Assembly (NCBI GenBank): GCA_030435675.1
Contig: CM059622.1
Location: 5,270,001 to 5,334,000, forward strand
Source of the DNA: Steinernema hermaphroditum
Taxonomy: Eukaryota > Nematoda > Chromadorea > Rhabditida > Steinernematidae
Direction of reading: 5' to 3'
Length of the DNA stretch: 64,000 bases
Made by a program: the position numbers and the translations under genes. Of the stretch, positions 14,331 through 27,893 are shown in pieces. Position 1 is the stretch's first letter, and each line of letters begins with the position of its first letter. The notes beneath the pieces were generated by a model, which saw nothing but the letters and a program-made list of their open reading frames with translations, did not search any database and had not been told where the DNA came from.

Positions 14331-14908
14331 TGCTGGAAATGACCTAGAACCGCGACGCCCTACCGTATCCCCGTAGGCTTTTTTAAGTGCTCTGCACACT
14401 TGGACGCGTCGAGGAACTGTACAAACCATTTAAGTAAACAAAACGAGCAAGTCGCGTGTAAGGCCTCCGAACTCTTTTTTTCGGTGCAAATTCAGCGTCG
14501 CTGACCTTTATTGAGTGGTGCGTGCAGATCTGCACCACCGCTGGTAAGTGCAGGCTCATCTTCTCCTCGCAAGATTGGTCGCGTCGCCTGGATTTGCACC
14601 AAAAAACGCCCGCGGCGTCCTAAGCGGTGTCAGAGCTCCTCGACGAGTTCCTCGAGGCGATCATTTCGCGGAGGATTCGTCCTCTTTTTATGCATAATTC
14701 GTGCCGTTTGCGAAAATATTATTCTTCCTCCTCCGCCTCAACTATTGTTCTTCTTGTCTCCGAAGCCAGCCGAGTACGGTATTCGTGACCGCGGTCTCCT
14801 TAGTCACGTTGTACTTGTGCAAAGTTAAAGATCGCGTTGAAGAAGGGCCAAAACGTCTATTTAGGGTAACTCTTGTCTTTTTTCAGTATTATTCGCCTGA
14901 ATGTTATA

Positions 14909-17121
14909 ATGGAACAGCTGCCGGCGAAGGTTCTTCAGAGGATCTGCCACTTCCTGAACCCCAAAGATCGCCTCAAGTTCCAGAACACATGCAAAGCCAC
15001 TAAGCAGGCCTGTACCCACTGGCATGATGTCATCAGTGTAGAGCTACGGGACGATCCAGGTTGGTTATGGCGTCATGACTTACGGCTTACTGAGTGTGGA
15101 ATGTTTCAGAAGCGCCCAAAAATTCCTATTTACCCTCCTGTAGCTATGTGAAACCTAACAATAACTGGTATGTGGTGAGGATCACCCTGAGAACGGGAAG
15201 GGTCTACACCCTGAAGGCGCCAAGACAGAGAAGTTCCGTCAGAGCAGTGAAGCTTCTTCTCCTCAAGATGACCAGCGCGTTGTGTCTGAGGATCTGGAAC
15301 GCCGCCCTCTCCGACGAATTCTGCTATACCATCTTCAAGTACAACAAGATTCGGTGTCTGAAGCTCTGGAACTGTGGAATGTACTTCCGAAAATTAGAGT
15401 GAGTGGCGCACCTTCCTGTCCACGGGACTGACCGTATCCGCTTTCAGCAATTACAAAAGAATAATTTTCGCCATGCTCTGCCAGCCCCACATCGACGAAC
15501 TCATCATTTTGGACTCGACCGAGGAGGGCGCCCACAGCAGCATGTGCCAGAACGTCATGGACCGCGACATCGTGTCCGTCATCAAGGCGCCTCTGAGAAA
15601 CGTCCAGCTCGCGGGCCTCAACATCCCGTGGCGCGCTTTCTCCATCCTAATGGAGCACTTGAGCCCCACGTGCGAACGCCTTAGCATCGGCTGTATTCAC
15701 GGAAAGGAGCTGCGACGCGAAAAGTACGTCGCCGCACTGGAACGTTTGACGGTGAGTCACCTCCTCGGGAGCGATCTTTTGTACCACGGGCTCCTTTACA
15801 GATCGTCAGCGATCTCGACCTGCCACCCTTCATCTTCCACCTCAACGACCGACTTCCCACGACGATGACCCAGCAGCTCGACTACCTCCTCAACAAGTTG
15901 CCCCTCGCGAGTATCGGCGTGCGCCACTACAACACGGCCACCCTCTTCAAGTACATAGAAGATCATCTTCCCCTCAAGATCCGCATGATTCGCATCCATC
16001 ACAACGCCACACGGCTCCCCAACTTCGCCCAGCTCGGAAACCACAAGTACGAAGAGCCGCCGAAGAAGATCTCGATGATTTCGCGGCACAGCTACTTGAG
16101 CAGCTCCAGTTGTGAATATGTCCCGCCGGAGTCCATCGACGGCAGTGTGGAGGCGCAGTCCCTCACCAGGAACTCCTCGTTCATCTTCCCCTCCAGCTTC
16201 GAGAGTCAGCAGCAGAAATGCAAACGGCGCCACCGCCATCGCCACCCCGACGAGCCGAGGACCTACTCCAGGAAGTACTCGCTCGTGTCCTGCCACTGCG
16301 ACGAGATCCAGGACCTGCCGGGACCCTGTGACCGAGCCGGGCCCAGTGGCTTCAGCGGAAGCAGCCGAAGCTCGACTTCCAGCAGCAGTAGCATGAAGAG
16401 CCGGGACATGAAGACGCCCACCTACATAGCTCCGAAGCTGTCCGCGCCCTCTCCGATGTCCACTCTGACCAGAGAAGAACCCCGGAAGACCTCCGCCCCC
16501 GTGAACTCCGTCCATAATCGCCCGATGACTAAGCAGAACCGCTGCAACAGCACCGGATCCACGACCTCCTCTGGAAGTTCCCTTTCCTCCGAGAAGAATG
16601 GATCCGTCTTCGGCGGGCGTTTCCAGTTCCTGATGCGCAAATCGACCACCCAGGAGCAGCTTCCCGCTCCTGTGGACGTCAGTCCCGGCGACAGACCACC
16701 CCTCCACCAACGGGGTCTCACCATCTTCGCCGTCGAGGAGCGCGGAAACCGCATGGAGATGAAGATCCGCCAGAAGACCTTCTGCGGCGTCTCGGTCGTC
16801 TTCACCCGCGAATGCACCACCGTCCAGGAGGTACTTGGCCGCATGGGCTCCCCTCTGAAGAGTCCCCATGTGTACTCGAAGAACGCGAACCGTGAGATCC
16901 GCTGCGTGAAGGGCGACCTCGTCAAGCCGATCCCGCTCACCTCGCTCGGCATGGAGTCCGACTACGACGCCTCCGACTTCGAGGGCGAGTCCGCCGACAA
17001 CATGAAACCGTTCCAGCGCTACGAGTTCGAGTTCGAACGCGAACTTCGCGTCGCTCAACGCGACTTCAGCAAGTTCCGCGAGCTGAACTTCAGTCGTCAC
17101 TTTGAGGTCTCCATCTGCTGA
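14909..17121 (+). CDS. F-box protein with long Ser-rich C-terminal region
   Basis: Four exons: 14909-15059, 15110-15398, 15448-15751 and 15802-17121. The three introns are 49-50 nt, all GT..AG, and phases match at each join, giving 687 residues. Residues 1 to about 48 form an F-box: it opens MEQLPAKVLQRICHFLNPKD, followed by the Leu/Cys/Lys pattern of that fold. F-box proteins bring substrates to SCF ubiquitin ligases through Skp1. Residues about 60-345 are hydrophobic-rich and could form repeats of the kind found downstream of F-boxes, but I cannot assign a named domain. Residues about 345-515 are Ser/Arg/Pro-rich and probably disordered. Residues 555-687 look folded and end in a charged stretch. 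The start is the first ATG after an acceptor ending at 14886, which may serve cis- or trans-splicing. No specific orthologue is recognised. Confidence 0.85.
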
Positions 17122-17399
17122 GCTCTCACACAGCTCGTCCTTTGCCCAAATCTCTTGAGATTCCCAGTGCATTTATCCGCATCATCACTTGTTTGTGCAA
17201 AAGCACCCCCTCTGTCCTTTCTCCATCGCTAGATATTTATAGATTTTCCTCTCTCTCTATCCTACGTGTAGTTCAATTTCTCCTAGGCGGGTGATCCATC
17301 GTTTCCACCCCATTTCTTCCTTTCCATGTCCTCCAATACGTGTACCAAGATCGTTCTTTTTGCATCGGTTCTTCCCTTGCCACCTTCATGTATGTACGT

Positions 17400-17405
17400 A
17401 ATAAA
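17400..17405 (+). terminator. poly(A) signal of the F-box gene
   Basis: AATAAA lies 279 nt after the stop codon and is the first canonical signal I see in the 3' flank. Confidence 0.5.
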
Positions 17406-20400
17406 TTTATTTATTCTCCTCCGAACAACGGCCTTCTTCCGCATTCGATGACAAACGAGTTCGACGTCACCGTTCTCGGAGATGGAGACGTTACACTTTG
17501 GAGAGACATTTCGACAATACATTCGGCGAAGTGTGAAATGTCGCACTACTTAATAATATGAGACTTTCGCTGCGGTGGTGAAAGGGATCGAAATGAAGCC
17601 CGTGGGGTCACTTTCTTGTTTGCCGATCTGCTTAGCGTTGATAAGGAGAGTCGGAGCAGTCGTCTGATCGAACAAACAACTTCCAGGAATTCGCCGTTCC
17701 GGGAACCGCCATTTGACGTTCTGTTTTGTTTGTAGCGTCCGCAGAGGAGCATAACAGCTGTGGCTGAATGCACCTATATTTTTGGGGCAAGTGCAGAACG
17801 GCGCCTGTGATGTTGACGAGAAGGTGTACAGGTGTGCATGAACTCTAGGTGATCAGAGAACGCGTGAATCCAGTGAATGGAGTCCATTATTATTGCGATT
17901 GGAGTGCAAAGGGGACAGTCAGAGTTGGATGAGGGGACAAAGAGTCGAAGAACAACATGTCGACTTTGATAGACTTGCGATGCGCTCAGTTTAAAAATTC
18001 CAAACGTTCATCGGACGCTTATCGGCGATTCAATTTTTAAAATGGCGAATTCAATTATCACAAGAGCCTCATTCATCATGTTAGGTCGGTTGGATGGCTA
18101 TAGAAGAGACGGTTCGAAGAGAGTGCTTTCGAGGGATCATGAAAGTCTCAAAAAGCATTTATATTACAAAGCTGGAGAACTTATTGATAGTTGAAGGAAG
18201 CCACCCTTGTTTGTGAAGTAAAATTGGTTAAAATCGACCATATTTTGCGGTATAATTTCGATAAATATCTCCAAAAATGCGAAGTTGACACGAATCTGAG
18301 AAATGTCCCAAACGAAGAGCTGAGAGATTTAAGGCTTTGCCTTGCTTTTTAGTTTTTCACAAAGTTCAAAAGTAGATCAAAACCACATGTTTAGTGTTTT
18401 CATTTTCCAGATAGATTGTGTTGTTTTGGGCGCACTAATAACATCAGCACATCGATAGCAGTTTCTCATCTAAAACACACTTTGCTGTGCCCGTTTTCCG
18501 ATGTCTTTTCGCCTCTGTGCTGCCCAGCGGAACGATTGTTTATAGTGCATTCTGTAGAAGCTCATTGTACTTGCAAAGCTTAATTCTGCACTCCGCATAC
18601 ATACATACCAAAGTATAGTGCAAGGGTGTTTGCCATGTGAATTGGCCCCGAACTTTGGACGACCACTTTTCTCGACCGCAAATCTCGGCGCTGCCATCGC
18701 GGTCACAACAGGGAACTACGTAGACGTGCACACAGAGTATTTATAGTGTCCGGCTACTCTTTCTCGCGTCATTGGAATGCGTCTATGACGTTCTCAAGCC
18801 ATTTGTATCCATCGAAGACGTCTAATAGCATAGCACTACGGTAGTGTCGACGACCAAAACAACTTTGCAGCCTCTGTCAGGTGCAATTATAGCTCCACTC
18901 TCCGGATCTACCGTAATGCATTTCCTCATTTCCTCGCGTAAACAAGCTTCTCTCAGAAATCCGAGGACTCCTTGCTATGGTCGGCATCTCGTTCTCGTTC
19001 TGACAAACAGCCAATTTCCGATCTCGGTGCGCAATCGCATAACAGCCCCCCCGGAGGGCACAAACAACTCTTATTCATTTCGTGAATTATGAAGTACGTC
19101 CTCACGCAGACGCCCTAATTGTTTGTGTGCGTAGAGATGACCGTCTGGACCCCGAGGATATAAATAGAGTTGCAACAGAGCTTGAAATTCGATTACCCGA
19201 TGTTTTGATTTCGGGGACTCGTCGCTGCAGCGGAACTGGAAAACTCGATCACTAATCGTCTCGCTTTGCAGCAGGCCGACGTGCAAATGGAGAATTACTT
19301 CATTGCAAAGGGGCGTCGAGGACAAAAAAGGCGAATGTGCAAGGAATGTTCCCGAACTCTCCAGAGTGCAGCTGCTGGAAAATGGTGGTAAACAGCGTTT
19401 TATACGGAATCAGGGGATTCGGGGAATGCAAGCAGCTTGCTCGGGGTCCACATTAATCACCGTGTTTTGATCGCTGCAGAATGTAATGGAATTGTAGGTA
19501 GGAGGGGAATTATAAGCGAGATTTATTGGATAAATGTAGGTGCCTTGAGCAGGTGCATTCAGTAGCTGTTTGACCAAAAGTTATGACTGCAAAGAAAATT
19601 TATATGATAGCGTGGGCAGAACCAGAAGGTCTTTGAATGACATCTCACCGTTCATGTTGGAAAGAGCCCAGATAACATTGTGACAAAAATATGTTCTTGT
19701 CTTCATAGTTCAAGTTCTGTACAAGCCTATATGTGTGCTGGGATTAGCAGAAATTGTCTTACAATTCCACTTTCTAGATATGCATAGAAGCCGAAGCTAA
19801 AAGGTGCGTCTAGTGTGCCACGCATAGAACTGATTTTGGTGTAGACACAAAGAAATGTATTTTATTGACTACTTTGAAATGAACGATGCGATGTTTTATC
19901 CACCATCCTTGCCTTTACAAAATGGCCTCTTTGCAGAAGCGCACTTCCACTACAGGTTTCTCAGAAAACATATATGAAATTGAATTTTTGCAAATGTGGG
20001 TCTTCCCGAAGCCACATTTTCCAATCAGAACCAAATCGCCCACAACACTGAGGGTGGTTTGATTCAAAATCTTTGGCATAAGAAACGCGAAAGATCCCTT
20101 TCCTTTTGACTTTTAGTAATTTTGAACTTTGACATAAATAACTGGCGTGAATGCGTATCAAAAACGCTTCGAACGTTGAAGAAACGCCCACAAAAATTAA
20201 AGACAATGCTTAACAAAGCGTTCGGCATCGGCAAAATTCGGTATCTCTAAAAACCATCATCAATCTCAGAAATAAAAGCTTTTAAAACTGTATCATCAGA
20301 TCGCCAGATTAGTTTCAGAAAGTTGTACGCTAACGTGGATAGCGTAATGAGATCTTTGCAAGTTATGTGGCTGTCCGCAGTGGGGCAATAACCTCCAATT

Positions 20401-21650
20401 CTCAGAAAACATATGCCAAATAGAATGATCGTGCCCACTCAGTTTGTTGTGCTTTACCGTCGCTGCAGGGACGAACTACGCAAATGAGAAAGATCAAAAG
20501 AGCATGGCTAATCATTTCCGAGGACTGAGGACCACCCTAGACCTTCAATCGCGTTTTTTTTAAAGTTCCACTATTCAGTCCTAACATCACATGTGCAAGT
20601 TCTGCACATAATCGAGTCTTGCAGAGATTGTGAAATCATGAGGTTTTGCATCCATTTGCGCCAAATTACGGGCTTCCGGAAGACCGAAGTGTGCAAATTC
20701 TGTTTACCAAACGTTTTCTGGGAATGATGTGATGCAAGTGCGCCGCTGATAAACAGCTTTTTAGGGTCACGACGTGCCAACGCACATTAGGAAGGCGCTT
20801 TTAGAAAACGCCTAGAGCCGTTTGATGTCACCGGGAAAGAGATGAGCGAAGTTGTTTGGGGTGAACCTATTTGGGGAAATGACATATGAAATAACAAGGT
20901 TTGCAGAGAGTGGATTTGCTGACACCCTGTTACTATTCTTTGCCCCGGACGTCACAAACCAATGCGATAAACAGCTAATTAAAGATATGAGATGTCGAAA
21001 GGATTCAGGGAAAAGTCCAGAAGGGTTATTAGTGCAGTCGCCTTCGATGTTAGCGCTTAATATAGGGGACACATCATAAAGTGATGGGTTTCCGATGGAA
21101 TAGCAAAGTCGCAAATGATGTGATGCAGGAGGATACGGTTGTCTCTAAGCAGAAACACTATGATGTGGGTGACATTAGGACTGGACCCCTCTTGAAACAT
21201 CATATTCGCCGTAAACATTACTTTGTGCACTTAGATTACATGTTCAAAGCTAATCACATCGAACGATACATCATTTCATGATCGTTCTTATGATGTGTAC
21301 TGAGATATGCGAGATTTTGTGTCCAACGACCATGAAATGCCTTACTACAATCCGCTGAGAACCATTGGCGTTCACAAGGAAGAGCACAACGTCATCGTTT
21401 CTTGGCAATGCAGTGATCCTGTGATTTGATTATGATTCTTTCTGTAAGGAAAAAGCTTAGAATATCCGCGTTCAGGATACGGTGATTCTCGCCGAAAATC
21501 TGTAATCATTTTGTTATGCATTTTGTTCGCATGAGTTTCACGTTAAATTTTACATTTAAAATGAGGATCATAATTGTAAATAATTTCTGATAAGTGATAA
21601 CTTCAGACTCCGCGATGAGAATGTTGAAAATACGGCTCTGACCACCTGGG
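17406..21650. other. gene-free spacer
   Basis: Short chance open frames only. No exon chain, RNA gene or clear repeat was found by eye. Confidence 0.55.
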
Positions 21651-21651
21651 T

Positions 21652-21765
21652 GTCATTACGCCAAGAGCGACCGCTCACTCAACTTACTCGACTCAGACAG
21701 GCCTCAGAGAAAGAGAGCAAGTGACGACCCGACCGATCGCTGGGGTCACAAATGAAAGGCTCTGA
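21652..21765 (+). mobile_element. interspersed repeat family 1, copy C
   Basis: This segment matches the reverse complement of copy A near 26.8 kb, including the exact 20-mer GACCCGACCGATCGCTGGGG at 21726-21745 and the shared blocks CGACCGCTCAC and CTCAGACAG. It is the only copy of the family in this orientation. It appears to be a fragment of a dispersed element, possibly an LTR; no coding capacity is visible. Confidence 0.75.
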
Positions 21766-24700
21766 TCACCATATCCTTCTCCTCTGTCCTGATAAACTAT
21801 TCTGCATCTCCTACAGCTACGCATCACCTTCATCTTTCATATACCCAGCGGTCATATCGATCGACTAGGTTCCAAGAAGAACGTAGTGTAAGATTCTGCT
21901 AGAAGTTTTGCGAATTCGGTGCACAATGTTTCTTTCGCGAGCAGATCAAATGTCCTTTTAGATCTTTCCATCGACGGGTGTCCATCAATCATCGCTCAAA
22001 TCTAGAGCAGCGATTCGTTGTTGAACATTGCAAAAAATTGTGTGCGGCCTTGCAGGTGTGACGCGAGTGGCGATGTTATCGGCCGATGTTTGAGAGCTTC
22101 CTCGTTGGCGACCTCCGGCAAGTTGGTGTGAGTCACGAGGAATCCGTCTGTGAGCAGCAGCATCCACTTTCATAACTCTGTGAATCACTGGCGACGCTGA
22201 CGTCAATCTCGGCATCTTCTTTTTCTTTTTCTCTTTCTTTTCGCGCAACAAAAACCTCCGCAAAGATTGGCTTTTGAACCGATTCAATTAAAGCGTCTCT
22301 TTCGGCGCTTTAGAAGAGAGAGAATCGATTATCTTTCCGCACACTTTCGAATCCGAAAAAATTATTTTCGACAACGGCGCCATCCCTTCTTAGTAGGCAG
22401 AGTGCTGAGAGGTGAGGCCGATCACCCAGGGTGTTCTCTAGACATCAACAAGTTCCATGATTCGACGAGTTCCAATCGAATTTGCGATTTTCTCAAAGTT
22501 AAATAATTAAACGACCTTTTCAAATCAGGTTTCGTCTTCAAGGAGCAGCGGTCTTGCACGCGATAATTCCTATTTTTTGATGGATGCAGTTGAAGACAGA
22601 GCTCACCTAAGGATGAGGGTAACAAGATCATGTCATCTCCATGGTTTAACGAGTTTAAATCTTCATGACAGTAAAACGAGCAAAACATGACAGAGAGACG
22701 TACATAGAGACGAGGTACAGCTTCACTATCAATGAGATGCAGTAAAAGAAAGTGGTCAAGTTCTGCCAGCGGGGTGTTCTGAATGTTTCACGGAGGTAAC
22801 CCGCTCACTCCGGACCGCTCTGGTTCTACACGCACTGCGCTTTTATTACACCACCGCAGTTCGGACATTCCGATAGCAGCGGTGCGAGACAGCACAGGCG
22901 GACATAGAGAAAGTGACTCGCTACCACATCGACCTGTGCATATATCAAGGGTCAATTCCTCAAATTCAAAGTGATCTGAAGGAGTGGAAAGAAGCCACTA
23001 GCCTCTCTTCTATGGGGCCGTGCCTTAGGAGCCCCTGTGTTATCGGAAACTTTTTCAACATCAAGTATACCCGGCCTTCGTTTTCTCAAATCCTGCTTTA
23101 CTGACGTCCACACCATGTCGAATTCGTCACTTCCTAACCGTATTGGAAGGAATTGCAAAATAAGTCCGAAGTACATTTGCTCTGTAATCCATTTCAGATC
23201 AAACTCAATCTCAGGACGTTCAAAGAAAACAGTGTAGCTCTTCGGAGTGCACTTTACAAATCGAGTTTTATTTTTGCGAGGAAAGTAGTGCCCGACTATT
23301 TTCGAAATAGAATGGCAGATGTGGGAAAGTTCTCATGTTATTTGCAGACGCTTTTTCGTTCTTTCTTTCAAAGACGCAAATCGACGACTAAATTATTTAG
23401 GTCTGTCCTCGCACAATCAGTGTGTGAATCCACTTGTTTTGCTCGACAAAAACAGACTCTAAATGTGCGGGACTAAAGATCACACAGCACAAGGACCCTT
23501 ATCTCGAGAAGGCCTGCCTCCACTGAGTCTGTCCAATCTTTGCGAGATTTCTTCTGAAGCAAGGAAGGGGCCAACCTATTACGAAAAACAGCGGATTAAG
23601 TGTTCTTAGATGCAAAGACGCGGCTCAATTCATGTGTCTAGGCACCCATGGCCACAATTTCCAGTGTCATATCGCTGTCAAGGGTGTTGACATCGAAGGA
23701 AAGACGAAAAAGTCAAAGGTCCATCGTTATCTAACCATCTCCATTCAATTACTCTGCGTTGGGCCATTTTTCGAACGTATCAGTTCAGCGTTCTCCCCAA
23801 TCGACCACTCGGTTTTCGGACTCTTTCCGAAGAAACAGGAAAAAGTGGTTCCGAGCCGAGGTTTGCACGTTGCAGTGATGGAGTGTGTGGATGAAACTCG
23901 AGAACGTCCACAAGGATCAACGTACGAGCGGGGGTTCGCGTCGAGAAAAATGAGAACTTGTAAATGACTATAACATAGGAGGTGAACAGCAAGATGATCG
24001 AATGACATAAAATAGATACAGACGTAGGATATGGACAGACGGATATGAAAATGATACACTAGATACAGTACCATTTTACAATTTAATTTATTTGGATTTT
24101 TGAACATTCAAGGTTTGGAAACAAATTGATCAAAATTGCTGAAGAGGAAAGTGGACTTCAACGCTTATGATACATAAGTTCGACATCGATATTGGAATGA
24201 TAGATTGAGCTCAGTGAATTTCTTCCAAAATGCTTTTATTTTTGATTTTCCAGTTGCGTCCTGTAATTCAAACAAAAATTCAAAAATAAACAAATATTCT
24301 AGTTGAATCTACAACTTCAACTGCTGTAGGAAGTACTACTTTATTTAAACGCGGTTCTTACTTACATCTGTGTCTTTGCGATCAACTCTTCCGGAAGAAC
24401 CGTTGGATTGCTATACGTCAGTGAATCTCCAAATTCCGCTGTTCCTTCAAAGAACATATGGAAATCTCAGCTATCTGCTATTTTTTGCTCCTGCACGTTT
24501 CACCACATGAACGCATGTTATGTAGCGCTGCCGACAAAGAATGCTAAGTGCCTTCGTTCATGCTGGACGCAGTTTCCGCTAATGCTCCCAGCAACGACTG
24601 TTTGCAGTGAAATGCAGAGAAAATGGTTAGCTGCTTACATTTACACGCTAATGTGGACGTTTGCAAAGTGATCGAAGCACATCTCAGCTGAGCGGAGGCT

Positions 24701-26794
24701 TCCGCTAGTTATGTGAAAGTCACATTCTACGTGCTCCACTTCTGCAACTGCTGCATAAGAAGAGACTCTTTGGATTGCAAGTGAATGAATTCTCTGCAGA
24801 AGATGTTGAAATTTTGGACTTCGATCCACACCATAGAACAAACACGGAGTCGCTTATCTCCCGGGCCGCGCCAGAGGCTCTTCTTCTTTGTGCTATTTCG
24901 TTGCGTAGGGTCGTTTTGCCGACGAGTCAAAACGCATTTCGGCGCGTTCGCCCATAAAGCAGGCAGCGGCCGACGCTCGCTGCTACCCGTCGTTATCGAT
25001 ATTTCCAAAAAACAAAGAAAAATGTGGTTCCTCTTTGTGTTCTGCACGTCAGAGAAGCAGCATGGACCGAAGGGGCCGATGTAAACAATTCTTTGATTTG
25101 TGTGTAAACGACACAAATAGAGTCTGATAGAGATGCATCGAGGCGTCGTTGACTTCTGACCGAGCGAGAAAAAGCGAACGTCCATAATCAGGCAAATGCC
25201 GAAAGTGTTTTCCGAATGAAAAAAGAAGCCTTTCGAGAGGGCACTTCAATCAGGAGCGCCAAAAGTGCGCCTGTTTTTCATGCAAACAATTTTCGGGAGT
25301 TCTCCGCTGTCCTTTTCGACCGCTATTAGCCGAAGTGCCGATTTTGTTAACGCTTTCTTGAGGCTATCCGGGGACCTGCCGCCGCTCTCGAGGGGACGTA
25401 AAAAGTATAGAAAAAATCGAAGGAATATATTAACAAGCATACATATTAATTTCCTTATGGATGGTCGAAAAAGTTTCTCTTTTTCGGGCCTATGAAGAAT
25501 GAGAGAATATTGAATTTATGGTGATGCAATTAAAAGGGAACTGGATCACAGTATTAGCCAGAAGATACGGTAGAAGGAGTAGATTAGTTGACACAAAACA
25601 ATCAAAGGGATGATCAGGAAGAAATCGACATATCAGCAACCGATTCTATACGGCTGTCCTCTGAGCGAATAGGTGAAAGAACAGCCAAAAAATCCAAATT
25701 GACCAATCAACTCTCTGCGCTTACTATTTCTCTTCATTCACCTGGTTTCAGTCACCTTCTTCTATCTGACCTGCTTTCAACGAAGTTCTCTTGGCCCCTA
25801 AGAATGAAGCAAGCTGATAGGAGTAAGCCATGCGAAAATTTTATGTAAAGCTACATTCTACAAATCGAATTGTACTTTATCTCCTGTCAGATCTCTTCTA
25901 GCTTCTACGACAAATTCACTTTCAGGGCTATTCTTCCAAATGTATTTTCCTTCCAAATGGGTATTTTGAAGTCGTTCGAAAGAAGACGATTCTTCCACAA
26001 CGCCGTTCGGCGGAAATCACAAAATCTGCCAAGTGGAAACTTCTTCATCGGCGACCTCATCTCAAGAAGATTATTGCCCATCGCTGTGCTACAAGCTGTA
26101 AAAGATGATTAGAGGGGATAAAGATTCTTCCAAGTAATGGAAGCGAATCACGGGATTTGTCTGGATTTGCTTGCAAAAGCGATAAGGTTAAAGACTTGAG
26201 ATAAACGAAGAAAACATCGATGTAGAAGATGTTCCAAAGAACGGCAACGATGAAGTTATTCTTGAAAACATCGCATTGTGGGGTCGGTAGGCAAATGAAA
26301 AACAAACAAACAAAAAAGGTCCTCCCGAAAATGATTTTGTCGTGTAAAGTTTTGGACACCTTTTTGGGTACTGTATGAACTCTCGAAAGGAGTGTGATCA
26401 CCATGTGAGCTTGGCATAAATAAGAATTTGTTTTTTAGTTCAGACTCATTAATTAAAGACTCAAAAATGTAGAACGACGTCGAAAGGCTGTTGTTAAATC
26501 ATCGTAGAGACAAATGACGCCATTCCTCGACTCACAGATCTACGATATTCGAAATCGCGCGATTTGTTTTGTCACGAATCGTCGCTACAAATGCCTATAA
26601 GATAATCCTGTCGGACGTGGACGACTGCGTAGACGGAAAACAAGGTATTCTATTCATCGTTGATTTCCAGAAGGATCAAATGTCAAAATCCTTTGGCATA
26701 TATACGTCAACAGTCGGGGATTTTGATTGCGTGGCTAACAGCATATGACAGCGAGTGATATGCATTTAAGATATTTAGTAAAGAATAGCAGATT
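21766..26794. other. gene-free spacer
   Basis: No supported gene. Several open frames of 60-150 codons occur on both strands without splice-phase partners or recognisable motifs. Confidence 0.55.
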
Positions 26795-27310
26795 GACGGA
26801 TCTTCCATTTGTGTCCCCAGCGATCGGTCGGGTCGTACACTCGCTCTCTCTCTCTCTGAGGCTGTCTGAGCCGAATGAGTTAAGTGAGCGGTCGTTCTCG
26901 GCCATCGTTGTTGGCGCAATGATCGCCCCGGCTCCCAGAAGGCCTGGAACACCAGGGAGCCGTAGTTCCACCGTCTTGCCAAAAAGCCCGTCACAACCTC
27001 CCGACTCTCCCTGCGCTGCCAGAGAAGCCGAAGAAGTGCTGTAACTCCGAAGTCCGCGCCGCCAGCCGAACCCAGCTGAAAAGATGACTCTCCGCTCCGT
27101 TGGCTCTGCTCCACCGCTGTTCCACTTCCGGAATCAGCTCTTCACGACTTCGATGCCCGCGCAAACTAATGGGAGCGCTGCATTCTATTCGGATTCGTCT
27201 GCTCCACCGAAATCAGAAGAAAATCAGCGACCACGGTGTGACTATGTTCTTCTTTGTGCATATATGAGACGTCCTGCACGGCGTAAGCCGTTGATTCCGG
27301 AAGATAAATC
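26795..27310 (-). mobile_element. interspersed repeat family 1, copy A
   Basis: The longest copy of a dispersed repeat; copy B near 46.6-47.1 kb has the same order of blocks. Read on the minus strand, both copies translate to VELRL.GVPG.LGAG.II and then AENDRSLNSF in one frame, but the frame is not open throughout, so shared DNA ancestry explains this better than a gene. A CT-rich microsatellite sits at about 26840-26860. Length and GC-rich core would fit a solo LTR, but I could not establish TG..CA ends or a target-site duplication. Confidence 0.75.
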
Positions 27311-27835
27311 GTGTAAAAAAAATAGCAGATTGCCTGAACTCGAAGTTTACAAGGTGTTGGAAAATAAGTTATTTTTTTGTTGGAGTGACAAAGTTCACAG
27401 CAAAGAGTTGAGTTGAGAGAGAGTTTAATCGAAAGCACCAATGGACATTGACAATAATTACATTAATTGCCAAGCCCTTGAGGACCTGGCTATAAGACAT
27501 CATAAGACCATTTTTGAGCTACTTTCTGCTGCTGGTTCGGTGATGCAATCAATTTCCTTATTTTTATTTGTTTGGAGCATTTGCATACCTAACAAGGACA
27601 GATCCAGATCTGCCAGAATGTTCCGGCTGCCGCCTGAAACCTGCCTCCACTTTCCCTCTTTACGACTTGTTCTGTGAGACCTTTCCAATTTAACGCTTCT
27701 TTTTACGATCGCACAAAACGCACACAACATGAGACGACTCGAATTACTCACAAATGATTTCTAACCTCTGCGCGTGTTTTTCCTCCTCCGCCATAAATGT
27801 TGATTGGCAATAACGACTAATTCGGCCATAAAGAA

Positions 27836-27841
27836 TTTATT
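27836..27841 (-). terminator. poly(A) signal of the tail-anchored-protein gene
   Basis: TTTATT on the plus strand is AATAAA on the minus strand, about 53 nt past the stop of the minus-strand gene ending at 27894. Confidence 0.5.
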
Positions 27842-27893
27842 GCTCTTTGAATAAAGGCTCCAAACTGAACTGGTTGGGCTACATACATACATG

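Noticed and set aside
15796..17172. A 458-codon open frame on the minus strand opposite the F-box gene
   Set aside because: It mirrors the GC-rich last exon of the plus-strand gene, which has in-phase splice joins and an F-box. The antisense product is low-complexity Gly/Val/Glu/Leu-rich with no domain.
26707..27114. A 135-codon minus-strand open frame
   Set aside because: It lies in repeat copy A. Copy B has equivalent sequence but a broken frame, so DNA-level repeat homology explains the similarity.
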